This document shows positions 47,435 through 56,543 of a stretch of 64,000 nucleotides of DNA, in pieces. The stretch lies in the NCBI GenBank assembly GCA_047971485.1, contig JBKDZR010000043.1, positions 1-64,000 of the forward strand, read 5' to 3'. A program made the position numbers and the translations under genes. Position 1 is the stretch's first letter, and every line of letters begins with the position of its first letter. The notes under the pieces were generated by a model. The model did no database searches. It was not told the DNA's origin and saw nothing but the letters and a program-made list of their open reading frames with translations. This DNA comes from JBKDZR01 sp047971485 (lineage in GTDB: Bacteria > Pseudomonadota > Alphaproteobacteria > Rhodobacterales > Rhodobacteraceae).

Positions 47435-48748
47435 ATGCCGCGCGTCACAGATACCGGGGCGCGCATTCGCGAACGGCGCGGGGTTTTGGGAATCCGGCAG
47501 GCGGATCTGGCCCGAACTGTTGAGATTTCTCCATCCTACCTCAATTTGATCGAACACAACCGGCGCCGTGTTGGCGGCAAGTTGCTGGTGCGGATCGCGC
47601 GTGCATTGTCGATGGAGGTCGCCGCGCTGACCCAGGGGGCCGAGGCAGAGATGCTGGACCGGCTGAGCGTGGCGGCACTGGCCCAGCCGTCCGCCGGGGC
47701 CGAGCTTGACCGGATCGACGAGTTGGTCAGCCGGTTTCCGGGGTGGGCGCAGCTGGCCATGGGACAGCAGCGCCAGATTGCGGCGCTGGAGGAAAAGGTT
47801 GCGGCGCTGACCGACAGGCTGACCCATGACCCGTTCCTGTCGGCGACATTTCACGATTTGCTCTCCAAGGTGGCCTCTATCCGGTCGACTGCGGCGATTC
47901 TGGCGGAGACCGAGGATCTGGATGTGGTCTGGCAACGGCGTTTCCGGCGGAACCTGGCCGAGGACAGTCTGGCCCTGTCGGACGGGGCGGCGGCAATGGT
48001 GGCCTATCTGGAAGCCAAGGATCCCTCGGATCTGGGCATCGCCACGCCGCAGGAGGAACTGGAAGCCTATCTGGCGGCCGGGGCTTATCATGTCCCGGCG
48101 CTGGAATGCGAGGATGGCGCGGCACCTGAGGATCTTGTGGGGCAAGCCGATCTTCTGCGCTCGGACGAGGCCCGGCGGCGTGCGCGCCTGTATCTGGATC
48201 AGTACCGCTGCGATGCGCGGACCATGCCGCTGGGAGAATTTGGTGCGGCCGCCGCCGAAGAACGGTTTGATCCGGCCCGCTTGGCCCGCCGTTTCGCGGT
48301 GGACATTCCGGCGGTCTTCCGGCGCCTGGCCAGCCTGCCCCGTCAGGCGTTGGGGGTTGAACTGGGGCTGGTGATCTGCGACGGGGCCGGGGCGTTGATC
48401 TTTCGCAAACCGGCCGAGGGCTTTCCGCTGCCACGCTTTGGGGCGTCTTGTCCCCTGTGGCCGTTGTTTCAGGCGCTGAGCCATCCGATGACCCCGATCC
48501 GGACGGTCCTCGAACATGTGTCGAGCCCGGATGAAGGGTTCGTCACCTTCGCCTTCTGCCAGCCGGAGATGATCGGGGGGTTCGGTGATGCGGCGGTTCA
48601 GCAGTCGATGATGCTGATCGCGCCGGCAGGCATGGTGCCCGGGGCGTGGCCGGCGGATGCCGAACTGGTGGGCAGTTCGTGCCGGATCTGTCACCGGCTG
48701 TCCTGCCCGGCGCGGCGCGAGGATTGTGTTCTGGCGGACGGGATCTGA
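47435..48748 (+). CDS. XRE-type regulator with ScfR/RamB-like architecture
   Basis: 437 aa. An N-terminal XRE helix-turn-helix (RIRERRGVLGIRQADLARTV, then SPSYLNLIEHNRRRVGG) is followed by a long region with the C-terminal cysteine motif CRICHRLSCPAR typical of the short-chain fatty acyl-CoA regulator (ScfR) group, which includes RamB and PccR and controls acetate or propionate use. Start ATG 47435 lies next to AGGTA; the upstream 290 bases are AT-rich and probably hold its promoter. It is the first gene of a signalling cluster. Confidence 0.82.
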   Translation: MPRVTDTGARIRERRGVLGIRQADLARTVEISPSYLNLIEHNRRRVGGKLLVRIARALSMEVAALTQGAEAEMLDRLSVAALAQPSAGAELDRIDELVSRFPGWAQLAMGQQRQIAALEEKVAALTDRLTHDPFLSATFHDLLSKVASIRSTAAILAETEDLDVVWQRRFRRNLAEDSLALSDGAAAMVAYLEAKDPSDLGIATPQEELEAYLAAGAYHVPALECEDGAAPEDLVGQADLLRSDEARRRARLYLDQYRCDARTMPLGEFGAAAAEERFDPARLARRFAVDIPAVFRRLASLPRQALGVELGLVICDGAGALIFRKPAEGFPLPRFGASCPLWPLFQALSHPMTPIRTVLEHVSSPDEGFVTFAFCQPEMIGGFGDAAVQQSMMLIAPAGMVPGAWPADAELVGSSCRICHRLSCPARREDCVLADGI

Positions 48749-48815
48749 CCGGCCGGTGGGCGAAACGGTTGCGGTGGGCCCGGTGCCGCCGAAGCCAAGT
48801 GGAAGGTACGGGATC

Positions 48816-49184
48816 ATGACACGGCATGTCCTGCTGATCGAGGATGAACCGAATATCGTCGAGGCGATGCGTTTCATCCTGTCGCGGGATGGCTGGCAAG
48901 TCTCGTGCCATGTGGACGGGGCCACGGCGCTGGGGGCCATTGCGCGGATCCGGCCGGATGTCGTGGTTCTTGACGTGATGTTGCCCAATCGCAGCGGCTT
49001 TGACATTCTGCGCGACATTCGTTCGGATATCGACATGATGGCCCTGCCGGTTCTGATGCTGACGGCGAAGGGGCAGGCCAAGGACCGGGAACGGGCCGAG
49101 GTTCTGGGGGTCAGCCGGTTCATGACCAAACCGTTCTCGAACAGCGAGTTGATCGAGATCCTGCATGAAATGGTTATCGCGTGA
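48816..49184 (+). CDS. Single-domain response regulator
   Basis: 122 aa receiver domain only, with no output domain. Acidic pocket residues are in LIEDEP, the phosphoacceptor is Asp53 (VVVLDVMLPN), and the conserved Lys is in FMTKPFS. The ATG at 48816 follows GGAAGG. Its stop overlaps the next gene by 4 bases, and that gene overlaps the kinase, so it is likely the kinase's partner. How it passes on the signal is not evident. Confidence 0.9.
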   Translation: MTRHVLLIEDEPNIVEAMRFILSRDGWQVSCHVDGATALGAIARIRPDVVVLDVMLPNRSGFDILRDIRSDIDMMALPVLMLTAKGQAKDRERAEVLGVSRFMTKPFSNSELIEILHEMVIA

Positions 49185-49477
49185 TGCGCCGGGATGAGCG
49201 CCTGTTCCTGGCATATCGCCCCTATCGGCAGCGCCGGGTGGCAGATGCGTCCCGGGCCTTGCCGGCGATTGGCCTGTTCCTGTTTCTGGTGCCCGTCCTG
49301 TGGAATCGCCCGGGGGCCGAGTCTGGCGCCGGGCCCGGGTTGGCGGTGCAATGGCTTTATGCCATCGGCGTGATCGTGTTTCTGGCCGCGCTGGCCGGAC
49401 TGATCGCCTGGGGCTTGTCCCATGCCGGCGAGAACGGCGCAGAACGCCCGCCAGAGGCGGAGAAGGAGAGGGGCTGA
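49181..49477 (+). CDS. Two-helix membrane protein paired with the symporter-like kinase
   Basis: 98 aa. Two hydrophobic segments (LPAIGLFLFLVPVLW and LYAIGVIVFLAALAGLIAWGL) are separated by a short Gly/Pro-rich loop; the C-terminal tail is charged. It overlaps the response regulator by 4 bases and shares one base with the kinase start. No named family recognised. Its size and position recall the two-helix companion subunits that precede some acetate-type sodium:solute symporters. Confidence 0.75.
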   Translation: MMRRDERLFLAYRPYRQRRVADASRALPAIGLFLFLVPVLWNRPGAESGAGPGLAVQWLYAIGVIVFLAALAGLIAWGLSHAGENGAERPPEAEKERG

Positions 49478-52170
49478 TGCTGCCCTTCAACCTGCTTGTC
49501 GTGGTGTGCCTGGCCTATGCGGTGCTGTTGTTCGGCATCGCCTTTGCGGTTGAACGCCGGGCGCAGCGCGGGGCGGCAGGCTGGCTGTGCTCGCCCTGGA
49601 TCTACACCCTGTCCCTGTCGATCTATTGCACGGCCTGGACCTTTTATGGCGCGGTTGGCTATGCGGCGCGGTCTGGCCTGGAATATCTGACGATCTATAT
49701 CGGGCCTGTTCTGGTCCTGGTCGGCTGGATCTGGATCGTGCGCAAGCTGGTGCATGTGGGACGGGCGCAGCGCATCACCTCGGTCGCCGATCTGATTTCG
49801 GCGCGCTATGGGAAATCGGCCGTTCTGGGCGGGTTGGTGACCCTGATGGCGGTGGTTGGCATGACCCCCTATATTGCCCTGCAGTTGCAATCCGTCACCC
49901 TGTCCTTCGGGGCCTTTGCCCATGGGCCGGTCGAACCCGGGCCGGAAACCATCCCGGGCAATACGGCGTTGTGGGTTGCGATCGGGCTGGCGATCTTCAG
50001 CATCCTGTTCGGGACGCGCAATCTGGATGCCAATGAACGGCATCATGGGGTGGTCATTGCCATTGCGATCGAAGCCCTGGTCAAGCTGGCTGCGCTTGTT
50101 GCCGTTGGTGTCTTCGTCGTCTGGGGGCTGGGCCAGGGGCCGGCGGCCATGCTGGCGCGGATCGACGCCTCGCCCATTGCCGCAATTCCCAGTGACAGCA
50201 GCCGCTGGATGACGCTGATCTTCGTGTCGGCGGCGGCCTTTCTGTGCCTGCCGCGGATGTTTCAGGTACTGGTCGTCGAGAATGACGATCAGCGGCATCT
50301 GATGACCGCCTCCTGGGCGTTTCCGCTGTACCTTGCCGCGATGAGCCTGTTTGTCGTGCCGATTGCCGTCATCGGTCTGGATCTTTTGCCCGAGGGCAGC
50401 AACCCGGATCTGTTCGTGCTGAGCCTGCCTTTGGCCATGGATCGCGATGCGCTGGCCATGCTGGTGTTTCTGGGCGGGTTTTCCTCGGCCACCTCCATGG
50501 TGGTGGTTGCGGCCATTGCCCTGTCGACGATGATGTCGAACCATATCGTGATGCCGGTTTGGCTGGCGGCACAGGGCCGGGGCCGCCGCATGTCCGGCGA
50601 TGTCCGCCATGTGGTGATCGTTTCGCGCCGCCTGTCGATCGCGGCGGTCATGGCGTTTGGCTATGTCTATTATGACTTTTCCAGCGAAGGGACCGCGCTG
50701 TCCGCCATCGGGACGATCAGCTTCGTCGCGGTGGCCCAGGCCTTGCCCGCGCTGATGGGGGCGATCTTTTGGCGGGGGGCGACACGGGTCGGGGCCGGGC
50801 TGGGGCTGTCGATCGGGTTCGGCCTGTGGCTGTACACGTTATTCCTGCCCAGTTTCGGTGCAGATGTCCTGATCCCCCGGGAGATCCTGACCGAAGGCCC
50901 CTGGGGGCTGGGCTGGTTGCGCCCCCATGCCCTGTTCGGGTTGAGCGGGATCGACCCGGTGGTGCATTCGGTTCTGTGGAGCCTGAGCACCAACACCCTG
51001 GCCTTCGTGGTCGGGTCCATTTTCAGCCTGCCGACGCCCCTGGAACGCTTGCAGGGAGCGCAGTTCGTGAATGTCACCGATTACAGTGCCAGCCGGCGCG
51101 ACTGGCGCGGGGGCGCGGCGGAAACCGAGGATCTGCTGGTCATGGCGCAGCGCATCCTTGGTCCGGCCGAAGCCCAGGCGCTGTTTCGCAAACAGGCCGA
51201 GGCCCAGGGGATTGCCGGGTATCTGCCGGATGCGACCCCCGGCTTTGTCGATCATCTGGAACGACGCCTGGCCGGCTCGGTGGGCGCGGCGGCGGCCCAT
51301 GCGATGGTTGGCCAGATCATGCGCGGGGCCGGGGTGACGGTTCAGGAACTTCTGGCAGTTGCCGATGAGACCGCGCAGATCATGGAATATTCCAGTCAAC
51401 TCAAGGCGAAAGGCGATGAACTGGCCCGCACTGCCCGACAACTGCGTGAAGCGAATGAAAAACTGACGGCGCTGTCTGTGCAAAAAGACGTGTTCCTGAA
51501 CCAGATCAGTCATGAATTGCGCACGCCGATGACCTCGATCCGGGCCTTTTCCGAGATCCTGATGGGGCAGGTGCCGGTCCCGGTTGCGGACCGGGTCCGC
51601 TATACCCGGATCATCCATGACGAGGCCTTGCGCCTGACCCGGCTGTTGGATGCCTTGCTGGATCTGAGCGTTCTCGAACATGGCCATGTCCGCCCCGAGG
51701 TGGCGTGCGTGCCACTTTGCCAGGTGATCGACCGGGCGGTTGATGCCTCTTATGCGCAGGCGGGCCCGGCACGGTTGCGGATTCTGCGCGACAGGCCCTC
51801 CGAAGAGATCACCATCCTGACCGATTTCGACCGTTTGAGCCAGGTTTTCATCAATCTGATCGCCAACGCGCGCAAGTATTGTGACGCCGCCGATCCACGC
51901 CTCGATATCCGGGTCGAATCCGGGGTGCAGGGCGTAACAGTCGATTTCATTGACAATGGCAGTGGTATTGCCCTGAGCCAACATAACCTGATCTTCGAAA
52001 AATTTTCCCGGCTCAATGAGAACAGCCGGGCTGGGGGGGCCGGGCTGGGCTTGGCAATCTGCCGTGAAATCATGGAAAAACTGGGGGGAACGGTCAGCTA
52101 TCTGCCTGGCCAGTCGGGCGGGGCCTTTCGTGTCAGCCTGCCGGCAGACGCGGTGCAGGATCTGGTATGA
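49477..52170 (+). CDS. Sensor histidine kinase with sodium:solute symporter-like input domain
   Basis: 897 aa. About 12-13 membrane helices over residues 1-510 have the SSS/SLC5 pattern (YTLSLSIYCTAWTFYGAVGY, RITSVADLISARYGKSA, FSSATSMVVVAAIALSTMMS). A coiled linker (about 640-670) leads to HisKA with phosphoacceptor His679 (NQISHELRTPMTSIR). The HATPase domain has the N-box FINLIANARKYCD and G-boxes DNGSGIAL and GGAGLGLAIC. The arrangement matches CbrA-like kinases in which a transporter domain senses or couples to substrate. The ATG at 49477 overlaps the preceding gene's stop. Confidence 0.93.
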   Translation: MLPFNLLVVVCLAYAVLLFGIAFAVERRAQRGAAGWLCSPWIYTLSLSIYCTAWTFYGAVGYAARSGLEYLTIYIGPVLVLVGWIWIVRKLVHVGRAQRITSVADLISARYGKSAVLGGLVTLMAVVGMTPYIALQLQSVTLSFGAFAHGPVEPGPETIPGNTALWVAIGLAIFSILFGTRNLDANERHHGVVIAIAIEALVKLAALVAVGVFVVWGLGQGPAAMLARIDASPIAAIPSDSSRWMTLIFVSAAAFLCLPRMFQVLVVENDDQRHLMTASWAFPLYLAAMSLFVVPIAVIGLDLLPEGSNPDLFVLSLPLAMDRDALAMLVFLGGFSSATSMVVVAAIALSTMMSNHIVMPVWLAAQGRGRRMSGDVRHVVIVSRRLSIAAVMAFGYVYYDFSSEGTALSAIGTISFVAVAQALPALMGAIFWRGATRVGAGLGLSIGFGLWLYTLFLPSFGADVLIPREILTEGPWGLGWLRPHALFGLSGIDPVVHSVLWSLSTNTLAFVVGSIFSLPTPLERLQGAQFVNVTDYSASRRDWRGGAAETEDLLVMAQRILGPAEAQALFRKQAEAQGIAGYLPDATPGFVDHLERRLAGSVGAAAAHAMVGQIMRGAGVTVQELLAVADETAQIMEYSSQLKAKGDELARTARQLREANEKLTALSVQKDVFLNQISHELRTPMTSIRAFSEILMGQVPVPVADRVRYTRIIHDEALRLTRLLDALLDLSVLEHGHVRPEVACVPLCQVIDRAVDASYAQAGPARLRILRDRPSEEITILTDFDRLSQVFINLIANARKYCDAADPRLDIRVESGVQGVTVDFIDNGSGIALSQHNLIFEKFSRLNENSRAGGAGLGLAICREIMEKLGGTVSYLPGQSGGAFRVSLPADAVQDLV

Positions 52171-52226
52171 TGTTCAGGACTTCGTAACCCTGATCAGCCA
52201 AAGTCGGGGGATCCGAGAGCAGGCGA

Positions 52227-53219
52227 ATGGCGATCATGGCGCATTTGGAAAACACAGTTCTACGCCGCAAGCTGGCGCATGACCGGCCCGATGATCCGGC
52301 GCGGCCAACGCCCGGTCGGGCCTTTCGTCAGGCGGTCACCCAGGCTGCCTTGCGCAACCTGAAACTGACGGTTTCAGCCGCGAAATTGGCCGAGACGCCA
52401 CTGGCGGTGGAACAAATCCCGCCATTGCTGCCAGATAATGCCCTGTGTTTCGTCCTCGATGGGCCGGGGGACCGGCGGGGCGTGGTGATGCTTGATTCGG
52501 AAGGGTTGGCCAGTGTCGTGCAGGCCCTGACCACAGGTTTTGAGGGGGCCGAGCCGCCAGTGCGCGCACCGACCGCAACGGATGCAGAACTTTGCCGGCG
52601 CTTTCTGGCCGAATTCGTGTCCGGTTTTTCCAAGCGCCTGATCGGACATCCGGCCGAACCTCTGGTGCGGGGGCTTGTGCCGGGGCGTGCGCTGCGGATG
52701 ATGCGGATGGTGACCAATGCGCTGACCGAAGGCCGCTATCGCGGGTTCACCGCAAAGCTGAATTTCGCTGACGGGGCGGCATCGGGGCAGTTGTTTCTGG
52801 CCGTGCCTTGGGAAACCCCCGCACCGACCGGCAGCCTTGATGGGGCTGATGACGTGACGGGATGGGACCAGCGGCTGGAAGCGCGGGTTCTGGCCAGTCA
52901 TGTGGATCTGGATGCGGTTCTTGGCCGGCTGGTCTTGCCCTTGTCGAAGGTCGCCGGGTTGAAGGTCGGTGATCTGGTGACCTTGCCCTATCGCGCGCTG
53001 TCCGAACTGGTACTGGAGGCGCCCGATGGCACCACGGCGGGGCTGTGGCGGCTTGGCCAGGCCGAAGGCTGCCGCGCGATCAGGCTGTTGGCCGAGACGG
53101 CGGTCCCCGAGGATCTGGATGATGATGTCCAGGTGGATCCGGCAACGGGCGAGGCCCGGACCACAGCCGCGCCGGAGGACATGGCGATGACGGCCCGGGT
53201 GTTGCCCGCTGCTGAATAG
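52227..53219 (+). CDS. Stand-alone FliM/FliN-family protein
   Basis: 330 aa. The C-terminal SpoA-type domain (about residues 225-290: LDAVLGRLVLPLSKVAGLKV, GDLVTLPYRALSELVLEA) is that of flagellar motor switch proteins. The middle region is FliM-like but divergent. The N-terminus lacks an evident CheY-binding EIDAL motif, and no other flagellar gene is in the window. It lies 56 bases after the kinase gene on the same strand and may share its transcript. The C-terminal 40 residues are acidic and low in complexity. Confidence 0.75.
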   Translation: MAIMAHLENTVLRRKLAHDRPDDPARPTPGRAFRQAVTQAALRNLKLTVSAAKLAETPLAVEQIPPLLPDNALCFVLDGPGDRRGVVMLDSEGLASVVQALTTGFEGAEPPVRAPTATDAELCRRFLAEFVSGFSKRLIGHPAEPLVRGLVPGRALRMMRMVTNALTEGRYRGFTAKLNFADGAASGQLFLAVPWETPAPTGSLDGADDVTGWDQRLEARVLASHVDLDAVLGRLVLPLSKVAGLKVGDLVTLPYRALSELVLEAPDGTTAGLWRLGQAEGCRAIRLLAETAVPEDLDDDVQVDPATGEARTTAAPEDMAMTARVLPAAE

Positions 53220-53312
53220 CGCATACTTGCGTGGAAAGCGGATCCTGGCTTTGGGTGTCGACAAAAACGCCCAACCCGGAACAAGAGCCATAGACCCGTT
53301 GTGGCAGTTGTG

Positions 53313-53741
53313 TCAGCCGGCGGCGGCGAAAGATTCAAACTGCGGTCGCAGCGGTTCGTGATGATAACCGGCGGCGGTGGTTGCCGCCAGCACGGCATCC
53401 ACGCCCAATGTGCCGGCCATCAGAAACGACCATACGATTGAGGATCGGTTTCCCGAGGCACAATAGGCGAGAACCGGTCCGCTTGATGCAGAGACCGCTT
53501 CGGCCTGAACGTGCAGATTTGCTTCGGACAAGGCGCCGGGCTGAACCGGATTTTCGATGAAGGTTAGGTCCGCCGCCTCGGCCGCCATGCGCAGGGCCTG
53601 GGCATGAAGGGCGGCCGGAATCTCGTTGTCCGGCCGGTTGCAGATGACCGTGGTAAAGCCGGCAGCCTTCAGCGCGGCCATGTCCTGTGGCGCGATCTGG
53701 GGCGAAACGGCATAGTCTGGAGAAAGCGGTTTGATATCCAT
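53313..53741 (-). CDS. TIGR01244/DUF442-family putative phosphatase
   Basis: 142 aa. The opening MDIKPLSPDYAVSPQIAPQD, the VICNRPDNE segment and the Cys-containing loop AYCASGNRSSIVWSF match the rhodanese/dual-specificity-phosphatase-like DUF442 group linked in some bacteria to sulfide or persulfide metabolism. The ATG at 53741 is preferred over a longer frame because it starts the conserved region. Convergent with the FliM-like gene. Confidence 0.85.
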   Translation of the reverse strand: MDIKPLSPDYAVSPQIAPQDMAALKAAGFTTVICNRPDNEIPAALHAQALRMAAEAADLTFIENPVQPGALSEANLHVQAEAVSASSGPVLAYCASGNRSSIVWSFLMAGTLGVDAVLAATTAAGYHHEPLRPQFESFAAAG

Positions 53742-53802
53742 AGGTCCCGCAGTAGGCCTTTTGCGCCGTGCCGTCCAGATCCCACTGGGCAGGCACGGGC
53801 GG

Positions 53803-54018
53803 CTATCCCAACATGATCCCTGCAACCACGCCCATCAGCCCCAGCGCCGAGACCAGCAGGGCCACCAGGTTCAGCGTGATCACCCGTCTCAGCCGTTCGC
53901 GCAGTTCCGCATCGCCGAGCCCGGCGCGCTTGGCCCGGGCCGCGATGATGATACAGGCGATCAATCCCGCTACCCCGATCAGGGACAGCCCTGCGCCACT
54001 GAAGATCAATACATCCAT
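53803..54018 (-). CDS. Small two-helix membrane protein, 71 aa
   Basis: Two hydrophobic segments (LSLIGVAGLIACIIIAA and LVALLVSALGLMGVVAGIM) flank a basic cytoplasmic-looking loop (RAKRAGLGDAELRERLRR). The ATG at 54018 follows GAAGGGCC; longer in-frame starts reach into a region without hydrophobic character. No family recognised. Confidence 0.6.
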   Translation of the reverse strand: MDVLIFSGAGLSLIGVAGLIACIIIAARAKRAGLGDAELRERLRRVITLNLVALLVSALGLMGVVAGIMLG

Positions 54019-54235
54019 TTTCGGCCCTTCGTCGGGAACGGCCCAGGCAGATATCCGTGAGATTTCCATGAACACGCCTGGGGGCGTTTGGTTTAGGCTG
54101 GGGGATCCGAAAGCCGGCATTCCCGTTTCGGAGGCCGTGCTTAGTCCGTGCCCTGGGCTTGGGCAAGGGGGAACACGGCTTGCCCGCGCCTTCGGGTCTT
54201 TGTAGACCCTCCGGGTTGTCAGAGCAGGAGAGACC

Positions 54236-54505
54236 ATGCAGGACATGACCGGCGCGTCCGCCCCCAACAGTTATCACGTCACCGCCGATGAACTGCGCCA
54301 GTTCGTTGAACGCTTTGAACGTCTGGAGGCCGAAAAGCAGGAAATCGCGGGCCAGCAGAAAGAGGTCATGGCCGAAGCCAAGGGCCGTGGCTATGACGTC
54401 AAGGTGATGCGCAAGATCATCGCGCTGCGCAAACGTGACCGCGACGATCTGGCCGAGGAAGAGGCGATCCTCGAACTTTACAAGGAAGCGCTGAACATGA
54501 CGTGA
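54236..54505 (+). CDS. gapR: DUF2312/GapR-family DNA-binding protein
   Basis: 89 aa. The coiled-coil core LRQFVERFERLEAEKQEIAG followed by VMAEAKGRGYDVKVMRKIIA and RKRDRDDLAEEEA is characteristic. GapR in Caulobacter is an essential nucleoid-associated protein that clamps overtwisted DNA ahead of replication and transcription; function here is inferred from family. The start at 54236 follows AGGAGAGACC. Confidence 0.92.
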   Translation: MQDMTGASAPNSYHVTADELRQFVERFERLEAEKQEIAGQQKEVMAEAKGRGYDVKVMRKIIALRKRDRDDLAEEEAILELYKEALNMT

Positions 54506-54624
54506 CCCGGTGGCCCCGATCTGCGCCTCGGATGGGGGCCGCAGGCGGGCGTCGCATCCGGGGTCGGCCCACCACCGGCCTGCCGCTTGTCGCGACACCC
54601 TGTGAAAGCAAGGCGATGTTGGGA

Positions 54625-54701
54625 TGGTAGGCCCGGAGGGACTCGAACCCCCAACCAAAGCGTTATGAGCGCTCTGCTCTAACCAATTGAGCTACAGGCC
54701 C
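54625..54701 (-). tRNA. tRNA with anticodon CAU, probably Ile2 (or elongator Met)
   Basis: 77 bases including encoded CCA. Acceptor stem GGGCCTG pairs with CGGGCCT (one G-T at each of positions 1 and 6). The D-arm is GCTCAATTGGTTAGAGC, the anticodon stem-loop is GCG-CTCATAA-CGC, and the T-loop is TTCGAGT. The body resembles alphaproteobacterial tRNA-Ile2, whose C34 is changed to lysidine to read AUA, more than elongator tRNA-Met, but the identity cannot be settled by eye. Confidence 0.9.
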
Positions 54702-54822
54702 GCCGTCCTTGGCATTAGCAGAACCAAAAGGGGGGTCAAGGGTGCGGCATGGGCCGTTGCCCTGCGCATCCAGATCGACTAGGCACCTGCCAACCCTTAC
54801 TCCCCGCGAAGGACCAGATAAG

Positions 54823-55866
54823 ATGGCCGAGAAGACCAAGCTGACCTATGCCGACAGCGGTGTTGATATCGATGCTGGCAATGCGCTGGTTGAACGGATC
54901 AAGCCGGCCGCCCGGGCAACGAACCGTCCGGGGGTCATGGCCGGTCTTGGCGGGTTTGGTGCGTTGTTCGATCTCAAGGCGGCGGGTTATGTCGATCCGG
55001 TTTTGGTTGCGGCCACGGATGGGGTGGGCACCAAGCTGCGCATTGCCATTGATACCGGGCAGTTGGACGGGATCGGGATTGATCTGGTCGCCATGTGCGT
55101 CAACGATCTGGTCTGTCAGGGGGCTGAGCCGCTGTTTTTCCTGGATTACTTCGCTACCGGTAAGCTGTCTGTTGATGAAGGCGCCCGGGTGGTCGAGGGC
55201 ATCGCCGAAGGCTGCGCCCGGGCCGGGGCTGCCCTGATCGGCGGGGAGACAGCGGAAATGCCGGGCATGTACGGCCCCGGGGATTTCGATCTGGCGGGAT
55301 TTGCCGTGGGGGCGATGGAACGCGGACGGGCGTTGCCCGCGGATGTGGCTGCGGGGGATGTTCTGCTGGGGCTGGCCTCGGATGGGGTGCATTCCAACGG
55401 CTATTCGCTGGTGCGCAAGGTGGCCGATCTGGCCGGTCTTGGCTGGGAGGCGCCGGCCCCGTTTGCCGATGACACGTTGGGGGCGGCCCTGCTGACCCCG
55501 ACACGCCTTTATGTCAAACCTGCGCTGGCCGCGATCCGGGCCGGGGGCGTCCACGCCCTGGCCCATATCACCGGGGGCGGGCTGACGGAAAACCTGCCCC
55601 GGGTTTTGCCCGACGAACTGGGCGCAGAGATCGACCTGAACGCCTGGGTCCTGCCGCCGGTCTTTCGCTGGCTGGCCGAAACCGCGGGGATTGAGACGGC
55701 AGAGATGCTCAAGACCTTCAATTCCGGGATCGGCATGATCCTGGTGTGCGCCGCTGACCGGGCCGATGCGCTGGCCGCGATCCTGACCGAGGCCGGTGAA
55801 ACGGTACATCGGATCGGACAGGTGGTTCCGGGGCAGGGGGTACGCTATCGCGGCACGTTGTCGTGA
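54823..55866 (+). CDS. purM: Phosphoribosylformylglycinamidine cyclo-ligase
   Basis: 347 aa; makes AIR from FGAM with ATP, fifth step of purine synthesis. Characteristic segments are MAGLGGFGALFDL, VAATDGVGTKLRIA, MCVNDLVCQGAEPLFFLDYFA and GLASDGVHSNGYSLVRKV. The ATG at 54823 is the family start. The stop overlaps purN by 4 bases (GTGA). Confidence 0.98.
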   Translation: MAEKTKLTYADSGVDIDAGNALVERIKPAARATNRPGVMAGLGGFGALFDLKAAGYVDPVLVAATDGVGTKLRIAIDTGQLDGIGIDLVAMCVNDLVCQGAEPLFFLDYFATGKLSVDEGARVVEGIAEGCARAGAALIGGETAEMPGMYGPGDFDLAGFAVGAMERGRALPADVAAGDVLLGLASDGVHSNGYSLVRKVADLAGLGWEAPAPFADDTLGAALLTPTRLYVKPALAAIRAGGVHALAHITGGGLTENLPRVLPDELGAEIDLNAWVLPPVFRWLAETAGIETAEMLKTFNSGIGMILVCAADRADALAAILTEAGETVHRIGQVVPGQGVRYRGTLS

Positions 55867-56453
55867 AACGGGTCGCGATCCTTGTTTCGGGGGGCGGATC
55901 GAACATGGTCGCCTTGGCCGACAGCATGATCGGGGACCATCCGGCCCGCCCCGCGCTGGTCCTGTCGAATCGCGCCGATGCGGGAGGATTGGCGCGGGCG
56001 GCCGAGCGGGGCATCGCGACAGCGGTGGTCGATCATCGGGGCTTTGGCGGCGACCGGGCGGGCTTTGAGACGGCGCTGTCTGCGGAACTGGAAAAGGCGG
56101 CTGCCGACATCGTCTGTCTGGCCGGTTTCATGCGGATCCTGACCCAAGGCTTTGTCGGGCGCTGGCAGGGGAGGATGCTGAACATTCACCCCTCCTTGTT
56201 GCCCGCCTATCGCGGGCTGGAGACCCATGCCCGGGCGCTGGCCGCGGGCGAGCAGATCCATGGCTGCACCGTGCACGAAGTGACCGCCGCGCTGGATGAC
56301 GGCCCGATTCTGGGGCAGGCGCGGGTGCCAGTCCGGCCCGGGGATACGCCGGCGATCCTGGCCGCGCGGGTGCTGGAGATGGAACACCGGCTTTACCCGG
56401 CGGTCCTGCGCCGATTTGCAACAGGTGACCGGCGTCCTGTTCTGCTGGGCTGA
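55863..56453 (+). CDS. purN: Phosphoribosylglycinamide formyltransferase
   Basis: 196 aa; formylates GAR with 10-formyl-THF. A GTG start at 55863 overlaps the purM stop. Conserved features are VAILVSGGGSNMVAL, the catalytic region LNIHPSLLPAYRGLETH and the GCTVHEVTAALDDGPIL signature with the catalytic Asp. Confidence 0.97.
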   Translation: MKRVAILVSGGGSNMVALADSMIGDHPARPALVLSNRADAGGLARAAERGIATAVVDHRGFGGDRAGFETALSAELEKAAADIVCLAGFMRILTQGFVGRWQGRMLNIHPSLLPAYRGLETHARALAAGEQIHGCTVHEVTAALDDGPILGQARVPVRPGDTPAILAARVLEMEHRLYPAVLRRFATGDRRPVLLG

Positions 56454-56543
56454 GCAGCCTATCAATTGCCGGGGAAAGCCGATAGACCGTCCTGATAATG
56501 CCCTCCGGGCGAGAAGATGTGACTATCAGGCCGATCCGATTAC

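Noticed and set aside
47399..49423. A 674-codon minus-strand frame under the regulator and receiver genes
   Set aside because: Shadow of strongly supported rightward genes; low-complexity composition.
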